This document shows, in pieces, positions 27,601 through 38,800 of a stretch of DNA of 64,000 bases; within the stretch, counting starts at the first letter, position 1; the number at the start of each line of letters is the position of its first letter. A model generated the notes under the pieces. That model made no database searches, was not told the DNA's origin, and saw only the letters and a list, made by a program, of their open reading frames with translations. The DNA comes from Bugula neritina (Eukaryota > Bryozoa > Gymnolaemata > Cheilostomatida > Bugulidae). The stretch spans positions 31,627,773 through 31,691,772 of the forward strand of contig OZ037766.1 in NCBI GenBank assembly GCA_964035545.1, in the 5' to 3' direction. The position numbers and the translations under genes are program-made.

Positions 27601-28102
27601 TCCTTTCACTACTCTAATGACATACTAGTAGCCATTTAATGAATGCAATTTACATGTCAAGTGGATTATAAAATTAACATTTATTTACCTTTCTAACTAC
27701 ATATTATATATGTTTTTCAATAATACACTAGATATTTTAATAAGTGGTATATCACAATGTTGCTCTATATGCAAATAGATTTTTGTAACAAGCTGCACAT
27801 TTTCTATTGTAGCCATTCTTTATTTTACATGCAGATCCAAGGCTGGCAAATTCTTTAAATACCTGTCTGAGCATCTCTCCCAACTTACGGCAATTTCTTA
27901 CAAAAATGGTGGCACAACTCCAACTAATGCCAACATATCAGTTGAGTTGACAGACCTGCTGACAGATACTGCCGGGATTCTGAGGGAGAAGTTTCAATCA
28001 AAACAATTTGCTAATTTGTGTTACACTCACAACAGACATAGTAAATGGCTACTCATTAATGTCTTTCCTGCCTCCAATGCAAAAGATTCACTACACCAAT
28101 AA
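21672..28102 (+). CDS. ankyrin-repeat / caspase-like fusion protein, 1172 aa
   Basis: Exons: 21672-23798, 24140-24265, 25166-25272, 25745-26186, 26628-26837, 27117-27355, 27835-28102; all GT-AG and in phase. The start is the first ATG (cagaATGG); five in-frame codons upstream contain no ATG. Residues about 60-600 hold roughly a dozen ankyrin repeats (TALHEAMERNNIDVIKYLC, TVLHFAAVIGRIDVIKYLC). After a linker of about 290 residues, a caspase fold begins at 889 (RGRALIICNN). The catalytic His970 is in IFSHGT and the catalytic Cys1011 in FISCCRG. A p10-like segment follows (CYVCFTTLPDSKAGKFFKYL ... WLLINVFP). The Arg of the p20 S1 pocket is present, but the Gln of QACxG is Ser and the p10 SWR motif is missing, so Asp specificity, or activity itself, is doubtful. 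No death-fold domain was recognised. Probably an intracellular signalling or scaffold protease. Confidence 0.9.
24818..25015. repeat. 14-bp minisatellite in intron 2 of the ankyrin-caspase gene
   Basis: About 14 copies of AACAATGTGGTGGT with variants, strongly strand-asymmetric (G/T-rich on +). The histidine-rich minus-strand frame across it is an artefact. Confidence 0.93.
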
Positions 28103-28627
28103 TTTTGCAACAAGCAATTATATTACATTTTAATACTATTTTATTATGTGGGATCAATGCCTGGAGACATACTAAACATATTCTGTTCAGAAACCCCTTA
28201 AATAGTTATATTATATAATATTTTAAACATTAAATTATGCATGTGCAATTTTTTACTTTCTTATTTACGCTATCCTTCTGAAATTTATATATATGTTATA
28301 GTGTAGCCAAAATCTCTGCCTCAAATTGGTTTCCTCTTATTGTCTCACTCTTGGCATAGAAATTCTAGTCTTTTTAATGACAATCATCTCCCAGTATCAA
28401 ATACAAACAATAAAGATATTCATAGTGTATCTGAAAATACCATATCATGTATGAGTTTGATTATTTCCCATACCATTTTATCTGTAGACACCTAGTGTGC
28501 ATCTAATATTAAAAACAAAGTATTACAGTTATTTTCTATTATATTGAATAAGATATAACACCATAAGATAATAAACAATATTGAATTCCACTATATACTT
28601 TAGTTTAGTATAATCATCAGTATGATA
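28103..28627. other. short intergenic region between convergent genes
   Basis: About 525 bp shared by the 3' ends of the caspase-like gene (+) and POMP (-). Apart from the AATAAA at 28409 no element is recognisable. Confidence 0.6.
28409..28414 (+). terminator. candidate polyadenylation signal of the ankyrin-caspase gene
   Basis: AATAAA about 310 bp after the stop at 28100-28102, inside the convergent intergenic gap. Its assignment rests on position. Confidence 0.4.
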
Positions 28628-30321
28628 CTACAATAACCCAAGTCGACGCTCCATTGCTGCATGGGGGTTTTGTCCTTTTTCTGAAAACTCCATGGGATCT
28701 GTAAAACAAAATTATCTTAAAAGCTTTGAGATAAAGGAGTATGTAACATAACTGTACCGTAACTGTACAGCGCTGTCTGGTGTAAAGGAATTTATAGCTG
28801 ATGCCAGTTTAGATTTAACGATAGAAGACTGAAATTTTATACTTTGGGTGTTTCAAAACACAGCACTGACTACTGAGTATTTGAGAAAATACATTGTTGC
28901 AGCGACACATAGGTAAGTATTGTAGGTTAGGTCAAGGTTAAATAGAGGTGAACAGTACCCAGTGCAGTCACCCGACACCATATTGAGCCACAATTGAACT
29001 TACTGTTGAAAACATCTTCTACAGAGATCAGTTCGTCTTTACCTGTCAGTGTATCTTCCATTAAATTAGATGTCTTTGTAGCCATGCAAGGCAATCGACC
29101 AGCCTACAGTATATAATACATATTCACTACATATACACTACAGTAGATACTACATAGTAATAGGTACATGTTACATATACACTACAGTAGACACTACATA
29201 GTAATAGGTACATAAACAATGCAAGCTACATACTTATTACACACATAATACACAAATCACAATAAGTTATGGCTTGCGTAATAACTGCATGGGATCACAG
29301 TTTGAGGTGACTAGTGAATAGCCATTAGTGTGAGGGAGCATAACTCTTAGGGATAAACTTGGGGCTAGTAAATTGGAACAGCCATGGGCACATCTACGAT
29401 TCAAAACTCATCAGGTCTAAAGTTTAAAATAACTCCGACAGTACTGTGTATAAGGAATTGTCTCCACCTTCGCTATAACATACTAACAGTCTGGTATAGA
29501 GCAACTAAACAAGCAACTTGTAGTTGCCATGACAACGCACTAACCTGGCGCACAGCAAATCTTTCCATTCCTATTTTCATTGGCATGTGTAGCCCTTGTG
29601 TGTTGCGAGACATCTGCATGTTCTTTCTATCTAGCTCCTTGTCCCACTGTTGTACAGAGAACAATATTAGTAACAACAAAACTAAACATTCCTATAGGAG
29701 AATGTTCAGCCGAAAGAACTGGTTAACTGGAATATTATCAGCATAGAGTCATGTATACATACGTTAGCTTCTCTGGATTGGAGGGGGTGGGATGACAGGT
29801 TACCCGCATCTTCCTGCTTGGAAACTAGTCTAAAACATTGACAATATGTGTAAAGGAAAAGCTACAAGTATAGGAAACAAAACTACTTACAAACAGAAAA
29901 GAATATTTGATTTATGAGCATAAACTAGAGTGTAATAGAAGAATAAGTTGAGAATGCAAAAATTACACTCCTGATTGATTGAACAAACAACAAAGAAGGG
30001 AATTGCGCAAAACACTGAAAATTCCCTTCTCTAATAATTATACAAGTAATATGATATAGAAACAGTGATGAAGCAACTATTCGGTATGACTAACTATGTT
30101 GAACAGTAAATAAAAAAATTTACTGCAAAGTCCTTGTTAAGTCATAATACAGTATTACCCTGTTTAGGTACAACTATCAATTCAGTATAACAGCAAGAGA
30201 AAATATAATGATATAAACTGTACCCTGTGTGCATAACAGGTGTGACATCAAACTCCCCTTTACACCTCTGAGAAGATATGGCAGTTGGAGTCATGTCTTG
30301 TAAGCATGGCAGTGAAGCCAT
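28628..30321 (-). CDS. POMP: proteasome maturation protein (POMP/UMP1 family), about 145 aa
   Basis: POMP is the chaperone that helps assemble the 20S proteasome core and is degraded once the core matures. Minus-strand exons, in order of translation: 30321-30219, 29824-29763, 29646-29545, 29103-29004, 28698-28628; all introns GT-AG, all phases close. Family landmarks appear in the expected order: LSSHPLQ (usually LPSHPLE), the central RNTQGLHMPMKIGMERFAVRQ block less its last residue, and ISVEDVFN followed by a C-terminal ERRLGLL. Human POMP is 141 residues, so length fits. The first coding exon is uncertain. I used the ATG at 30321 (MASLPCLQDM). An alternative starts at 30493 (MVSSTPTPSV), with exons 30493-30431 and 30267-30219, and also stays in frame (148 aa). 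The gene is tail-to-tail with the caspase-like gene. Confidence 0.88.
29117..29213. repeat. tandem duplication in POMP intron
   Basis: Two copies of a unit of about 52 bp containing ATACACTACAGTAGATACTA then CATAGTAATAGGTACAT. It lies just upstream, on the coding strand, of the exon at 29004-29103. Confidence 0.75.
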
Positions 30322-30493
30322 GATTTTTCCTGACACATAGAAAACATAACTCAACAACAATGGTATACCAAGCAGAGAAATTATTGCAATTAGAATAAGA
30401 AAATAGTACCTTAGATAAACTATATCTTACATTTGAGCTATCAAACTCAATACAAGTACATCCAACACTAGGAGTAGGAGTACTACTAACCAT

Positions 30494-33400
30494 GTCATAT
30501 TATTTGTAATAGTCACTAATACTAATAGTAACAACTCTATCGTGAATTTAAAATCGAGTTAAATAAGTACTCGTAGCAACTTAGCAGTCAATTGCAAACT
30601 ACAAACTTCGCCTTTCAGTTTAAGTTTAAAATTATTGTTTCAAGTTTAGAATTCGATGATGAATCCCACCTTACCTATCAGTTATGAGTTATGTTACGGT
30701 GTATTTCAATTTGCTGTCATAATATCAATATGACACTATAATTATTCATCGGTTATAATTAAATAAAAATTAACTATAATAACAAATAGCTATTTAAATT
30801 ACCAATAACAATAATTTAGACTACAACTCGAATGTTGATTTGATTTCAATTTAATACAAGTTGTCTTACTCTTAGCGTCTTACAGTTACTCTTACTCAAA
30901 CTACTATTAGAGGTAAAACTATTAGTATTAGAATGAGTATTATTATTACTGTATTAGTATTTTTAACACTAACACCAACAGTTACAGTAACAAGTAACAC
31001 TAACAGTAACAGTAACTTAAACCAACAGCAACAGTAACAACTAACATCATAAACATCTGACTCTGTTTAATCTTTTTTTAGTTCTAAGTAGCAAACCATA
31101 TTCATATAATTATATTTATATTAAATTTATTACAATATAAATAGATAACTTGAAAATAAAACTTTCTGCTAAAAAAATCAAATCAAATATTTTCACTTGC
31201 AGTTATTAGAATAAGTGAAAATCAAAGTCGAATTGTGATTCAACAAAAATGATACCTTTTTTCTTTAGTTTCCTTTAGATGGGTAGATGACTAAATTAAC
31301 TTGTCAACGAAAATTTATGTTTTTGCTAAAACGTATGTTTTATATTTTATTTAAAAAATCTTTTTTTAAATTTGCAAAATTTTAAATAAAACTTTTAATA
31401 TACAAACATTTTTTTCTCACAAACATATTTTGCACTTATACGCAACGGCAGTGTTCGATAGTTTTTCGAAGTAAAACCGGAGGTCTTCATAAGAAAACAA
31501 GGTCAAGCTTGTCTAAAACCACTTGAGGGCACTTCTCACAACCACAATGTATTTACTTGCGTTTTATTAATATTCAGAGTAATGTGGATTTATAATAATG
31601 TTTGCAGTAATAAGTAATGTTTGCGACACAAACAATTTCTATAAAAGTGCGGTTGATAATAATACTATTATTTTTATAATGCTGATCATGATGATGATCA
31701 TGATATTCTAATTCATGATTTAATAAATTTATGATTATTGATTATGAAAATTAAAATATAAATATTCGAAGATTAAATTTAATACTAATAGTAATAATAT
31801 TACTATTAGTAATACTAATAGTAATGCTAGTTTAAGTTTTTATAATTTAAATTATTCTATTAGTATTACTATTAGTATTAGATTTAGTGATTAGACTTAC
31901 TCTTCTGAGTCTTAGTCTTAGTCTTACTCTTAGTGAGTGAATACATTTACTAATAGTATTAGTGTATTAGATAAAGATTTATTTTATTAAATTTATTATT
32001 AATAATACTATTGCTATTAGTATTTGTATTACTATTAGTATTAGTATAACTATAAGAATTACTATTACCATTAGTATCAAATTTGCTTGTACTATAACTT
32101 TGACTTGAAACTTCAACTTATAAGTATAAAACTATCATTATTGAGTTTGACTATTAGATCGAGATTAAGTGTAAGTACAACTATAAGATAAAATTTAAGT
32201 ATAAATATATAAGTATAGCTATTGCTATTACTATTAGTGTCATGATTATAACTATTACTATAACTATAATAATAAAATTAAGTGCATAAGTTGGAAGTGT
32301 CAGTTCAGTATCATAGCATCATAGTATTACTATTAGTATAATTATGATAATGATAATATAAATATGATTATCATGATCATAATCATACTCGTACTGGGTT
32401 GTGAGATAAAGTTCAGATAAAAGTTATTAGCTTGAGTCGAAGTGATTAACTAATTATTAATTTTAAGAATATCAAGAAGTTTAAAATTAACAGTGATACC
32501 TTGAAATAATGTTAACTCACATTAGCATTATGCTGCCAGATTAGTATTTGTGACATACCTATCACTATGGCTATTGGACTGGATAATGATAATCATAGTA
32601 TTTAACCATAATTTTCATTATATTTCTGTTTCATCTGTTGTTTCTTCTTTTGGTATTTTTAAACTTATACTTTTTTAAAAAGATTAGCCTTAGGTGAAGA
32701 GCACTAAATATAGGACTTAAAGTTTAACTTCTTACGTGTTCTTCTGGTACTTGTTTTTTTATATGATATATAATGACTCATATTTAATACTAGAGAGTAT
32801 TAGTATAAGTATATACAATAATCATATGAGCTTTTTGTTCAACATGAATTTTCTTGAGATTATTTTACCAGCTGATTCAAATTATAGTTATGACTATGAC
32901 TATGAAATTAATATTATGGCCTTGAGCCAAAATCACAATGAGACTGCTGTCAATGGACCAACAATATCATTCAGTAACTTTAATATTTTTTTTAACAAAA
33001 TCAATTTAATATTTCATAATTCAGCAAGTACACGTTGAAATGGACAATAGTGCTGTAAAATCTAAATTCTGATTATTATGATAGACAAAAATATCAATGC
33101 AGCATAAGTTGATGCAATACTAAATATAAATATTAATATCGTAAAAATGGTTGCTTACTTAGTTTATGTATGTGTAATTTTCATTTGCCATGATTTTGTT
33201 AATTTTTTGTGGTTATTTATTTATATCTGCTCAGTACTGGCTGTGCTCCAAAAGATCAAATTCCGCTGATGTCATGCCATAGCCAGTATCATTATAATAA
33301 TAATGATGATGATTAATACTATTAATATTTAATTCATGATTTAGGAGTATCTACAGTTGATTTGTATAATGATGCTCAGGGATTACTCACTGTGCCTTAA

Positions 33401-34092
33401 ACTCTATGTGTCCAACTCTGTTTTTTATTTTTGTGTCTTGATTTAGTAGACCAGTTGTCCATTTTAAATGTCATTCAGTGCGAAGAATGGCAGCATAACT
33501 TGTTCTCTCAAACTTCTAAAATTAACACAGCTCTGTGAGACTATGACTTTAAGGGTATAATTGAATGCTCAACAAAGTGTTTATGTTTGTGGTGTTAGAA
33601 TAAAAACTAATTAAAACTAACTATAATTTTAGGTGATAATGTTTTTCTTACTGGTTGCCGCTCTAATTATACAGTTATGACATTTCAGTTATTGATATAT
33701 GTTTAATTGGCTTTACATAGAAGATTCCCTAACTCAGATACTTGTACTCAGTTTTATTACTTAAAGGATCTATTATTTCAGTTTATAAACTTAATTTACA
33801 TGGTTTAGTTTTACTTTATAATTCTGAATTATTTGCTGCAAAAGTTTTGACAATTTAGTCAGACATAAATAGCTCTGCAAGCATCTTATTTCAGGAAAAT
33901 TTAAAAAAGGTAATAATCAGCAAGTCAAAGGCTGCACAAAACTGTAACATCAACATAACAGTACAGCTCGTCAGATATGATCTGTCAAATCATGCAGTAT
34001 GCGATATTCTTTCGTAATATATCTGTCAACAGCACGTACTTTCATGCCATATAAAGTACCTTTCAGTTAAGTTAGTTCTTTTGCACTTTGCA
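30494..34092. other. AT-rich intergenic region with degenerate trinucleotide tracts
   Basis: About 3.6 kb with no supported gene. Stretches at 30880-31050, 31770-32060 and 32215-32390 are built from short words such as TAGTATTACTATTAG in both orientations and can fold back on themselves. Open frames here (for example near 32736-33038) have no splice context or composition unlike background. The first few hundred bases must contain the POMP promoter. Confidence 0.55.
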
Positions 34093-35353
34093 GCTTTCCC
34101 ACGAGTTCTGGAAGACAAGTGTTTTTGAAGTATCCATCCCTGTGAGAACCCCTGGTGGTAAGGTAAGGGTTGTTAAGTACTTTAAGGACGTGTTTCTGCT
34201 GTAGCATAAGAGTAATTATGACTGCATACCCTTCCTAGCATCGACAATGACCTCTACTATCCTAACCACTCGACCATGACTGCTTCTTTCCACAAGATGT
34301 CTTAAACTTTTAGCATAATATGCAGTACAAGCCTGCTTGTGTTCATATCTAACTGGAAACTGATAATATTCTGTAATATATTCTTTATATTCTCAAATAA
34401 GTAGATCTGTTGGTTTCTGGTCAGTATTTGTCTACTTGGAGATATTTTTATTATACATGAAAGCATCAGCTCTAGTCTAAAAGTTGTAAAGTAATTTTGT
34501 TTGTTGGTCAATAAATTACGAAACAATCTTTAAATTATGTTGACTGAGATTAAACCCAGATGTGTCATTACTACGACCTATCTAATGTAAACAGTGGTTA
34601 GTCATGCAACAACAATTCAGCATAAATAACTATTGTTTAGATTTCAGTGAATGATGCTTTTATCTATAAAAGTCAAGTAGGGCTTTGGAATTGTTTACAA
34701 CTGTTGACAATTCATAATTGCAATAGATTTTTGTTATCTCTATTCAATTCAACAAATGGTAGGATGGTGTTTGTGCTGATTCCTTGCTCTGAAGTGCAGT
34801 TCTTAGCAGAACTATGTAAACCAGGAAAATATTTAGAACAATAATCTCAGGGTAGCCCTCCATTTCACCTCCACCATTACTAGCTGTACTACAGAGGATG
34901 TTACTATTGCCACACTGCTATGTAAATAACATAGCTAGTTAGCTGCTCTTCTATCCAAACAAAAGAGAAGGTTACATGAAAACTTAGCAGTTTCAATTTA
35001 ACGTGACATAATAAGCAGCTTAGCAGTGAAATGAGTTCAATGCTGACTTTCAAGTGCTGATTAAAATGAAGTTTATTATTTAACTTTGCTTCAAAGCTTC
35101 AAGACATCGTCCAGTCGTGGCCTCTTGGCTCAACCGGTTGTTCGTGCAACTCCCAAAGTTTCTGCTTGCTGTACTTTCAAAGGTTGTTGGTATATTTCTC
35201 AAGGGCTAAGATTGTTTCATTTTAGTAATACAGTATTAACATTAGTAGAATGAATACTCGACCTTATGACACTTGATATAAATAGATACAGCAGAGACCT
35301 CACCACTCCTATCACTACTCCCATAGTTCCACTAGTTCCATAGATGTATAATC
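34093..35353 (+). other. weak candidate gene fragment (two or three exons)
   Basis: Bases 34096-34162 are bounded by a good acceptor (cactttgcag) and donor (gtaagg) and read LSHEFWKTSVFEVSIPVRTP followed by GGK. A GC-richer block at about 35101-35180 can continue in phase (SSSRGLLAQPVVRATPKVSA). A block at 35292-35352 is open after acceptor gatacag. I could not find a start, a conserved domain or a unique frame for the second and third blocks. It may be a real short gene, a relic, or chance. Confidence 0.2.
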
Positions 35354-35891
35354 TCTACGTACTACCCAACACCACTGCGTTGACTACATACCAGATCTGT
35401 TAAGTCACTTGATTACACAAAAATGTTGTCATCAGCTGAAAATAGAATACAAGATGATAATGAGTAGTAATATGGACCAGTCTATATCTCTGATCATCTG
35501 CGTGGCATATCCCTTGCCAACTAGTTTACCAGTAACAGGCTAAATTCCATTGTCTGTTGCTGATTTTCATGTCTAATTTAAAATATAAGTTCTATTAATG
35601 AAATTTTATCCTGCATGTGTTACCACTCTGTAAGCCACAGATAAAGTGATTCAGGCATCACCTACATTTACTGCACAATCATGCAATTCCATTGCCCAAC
35701 GCTATAATATATATTTCAAATTTTAACATGAGGAAACATATGTCACGTGTTTTTTAGATTGTTGATTTGATACTGTGTTGAAGACTGCAGTGTGTGAGTC
35801 TAGTCACTTCATTCATTACTGGTGAATAGCAAAGATCACAGTCTCACTCTATCAATATGATAAATAACTCGTTCTTCTAATATCAATAAAT
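35354..35891. other. region upstream of receptor copy A
   Basis: About 540 bp, AT-rich, with no exon seen. It presumably contains the promoter and 5' UTR of copy A; no core element could be assigned. Confidence 0.4.
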
Positions 35892-38800
35892 ATGATGATG
35901 GACAGGAGAGCATATATATCTGGTAAGCTAATACAATGTTATTATAATATATAATATCAATATGTAATACAGGTTACTATACTCAAGTATACTTATACAA
36001 ATACATTCTTATTATGCTGGTATTACATAATGCTCCATAGCCCAAAGTTCTACAGCTACTAGCTAGTATAGAATTGCATTTGCCATTTATTTTTTGGCAC
36101 AATATTGGAGTTTTCAGTTAGGGTAGGGATTGTATTTAGGGGAAGGGTGATAATTAAGGGAAGGAGTAGTGTTTGCTGCCTACTCCTTCCCTTGATGCTG
36201 TCTGTCAGGTGCTCCATTATATTAGTTGGGTTCCTCCACCTGAATATCAAATCATGTGGGTGTTAATGCCTCACCTTCCTCACTGGAGGTGGAGATGATG
36301 AATCTTGCTAGGAACATGAGCTAGAAATTGAGTTATGTTCGAATGCTTAATTGTCTAGTTTATAGCCACTTTTCAACTTGAAGGCTTTACTAAGAATCCA
36401 TCATTTGTTGCCTGTACTGGGTTGGGATTTTTCATAATTTATACTTGTGTTTTTATATTGGATATTTTTCTAAGTTTGGAATGTGATGCTATTTTTAAAC
36501 CCGATTAATTACAGTAATAGTATATTGTATTTGTAGTTGTCTTCTCCATACTGGTATGTCTAGTTGTGTGTGTAAGTACACAGAGTACTATATCATTAGT
36601 ACAAGTATCACCCTCTACTGGTAACTCTTACACTCCTGTACCAGTGACCAACACAGTCAATCAGTATGACATACCAGCAGGATCAAACCTCACTGTAGCC
36701 TGCGGAGAATCAGAAACTAGCCTTAGGTACCCGACTAATCGATTCGCTCAGGTAGGACCTCCTCGTAAAATAATAACTCTGCATAACTTTGGAGTTGCTC
36801 TTTCTCATTATGAAATTATACTGTGGTGAAGAGAGATAACTCTGTACATGTGTATTTAGTTGCTCATTTATTATACAGAATATGTAAAAATTAGTAAGTT
36901 TTAAAAATATTATGTACTTTAACATTCCATTGGGTTTATAAACGGTAATACAATGCATGGGATAACATAATATGACAGTGGAAAATATAAAGCTAGCCTC
37001 TGATCCTTACAGTTTGATAGATTTGGGTTGGGGACCAGAGTGAGAGTCTCGACAGTCAGTACTGGAGACCAATGGACATTCGACTCTCTCAAGTACTATG
37101 ATACTGGTGTGATAGAGTGTTACAACACTGCAGATAGTAACAATGCTAGTCTCACCTCTTCTGTCTATATCTTTGTTTATGGTACGTATACTCACAGGTC
37201 TTGATATCTTATAATGCTTAACTGTTATGTATGGTAATAGACGGTCTATTGGTGATGTTTTATAGACCCAAATGAACCTCTCCATGTACCATTGAGCACA
37301 TCTGGAAGTACTGGATCTATCAGTGTAACTGTGAAGAGAGATGAGTATGTACCATGCCTTCCCACTCACTCCAGCATCACTTTTACTCTTTCTCTGCCTG
37401 GTGGTCCGGTTTCACCAATTGTAAGTCTTTCATTTACCAAGTGTAAGTCTTTTATTTACCAAACACAAGCGCATGATTAACTTACATTAACTTATTGCTC
37501 TTTCAGCATAATAAACTATCATATGCATCAACAACCTTTTGTGCAAACTCAATCTAAAGGATAAGTTTCAACTATACACTAGTTTCTGTCTATCTAATTG
37601 TTATTTAACAGCACTCAAGATACACTAACTTACTCAGCATGTCCGTATATAGTAATGACTTGCTCTAATTCAACCTTGACCCTTCTGTTTGACAGGCGGC
37701 AACTCTAGATTATACTCAAGGTTTCAAGTTGCTGCAGAGTCCCCCTCGCTTACCCCTGTACACTTGTACTTTCACTTATACAGACACTGGTCGCACCGGC
37801 AGTGTTACTATACATGTTACTATTGCAGGTACGTTGTCTTACTTACTCACTTAGTGCCTTACACTCCTGACACTATAAAAGCACTGCTATGTAAAACACC
37901 ACAATTAAATTTTTCATGAGCTTTTAATGTTGCATGTAGACTGACCTATTTGTCAGTTTAATTTGTGAATTATTCAAGTTTTCTTCTCTTTGGCGTCATT
38001 TTGCGGTAGTTTTCAAGTTTTAACCTAGGGCCACACTGTGCGTATTTTCGCATGCAAACATTTAAACCACAAGTAGCAAAGGTGTCCACTGTATGCGTTG
38101 AGAAAACATTCGCACTTGTCGCTCAGCATTCTGAACGCAAGTACGAATCGTCTCTGTCGTCGTCACCTAATTGGCTGGTAGTTATTTAGCAAGCCCAATT
38201 ATTTTATTTTAATGCTACATTCCAGTAAATTGCGTTTTATTGAAAGCGAGTGCGATTTAAAAATGAAAGCTTTATTTATCCCGCATCACTGACGCTACAG
38301 TGGACACCTTTGCTACCCGTGGTTTCAATTTTCGCATGCGAAAATACGCACAGTGTGGCCCTAGGATAAGTACTAAGAAATGTCGGTGTGAGTTTTGTAG
38401 TCACAGAAACAACTTATGTCAAGTTTTATAGTCATGTGCTTAACTCATGTTATTCTTATTATAGCAAATATAAATCTTCCGACACCAACAGTCTTTCCCT
38501 CAGACGGCAAGTATAAACATTTAGCTGGTGAAGATCTCCAGTTGGACTGTACTATCTATGGCTACACACAAATCCGATTTGTAGATTGGAGTTATCCTGC
38601 CCGAAGCTGTGATATTCAACCATCTAACAGCTGCTTAGTGAGTATCACCTCTTCTCATTTTGATCTATTAATAAACTGCGTCAAAATTATACAAGTTGTC
38701 GTTTTGTTTCAAACTAGACAGCACTGTATAATGAGTTTCAACTTGAGGACTTGAGATATCTTAGTACATAAGAACAAGTTTTGATCAATTGCATTGCTAA

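Noticed and set aside
29384-29746. Plus-strand 120-codon frame
   Set aside because: It lies antisense to two POMP exons that match the family on the minus strand.
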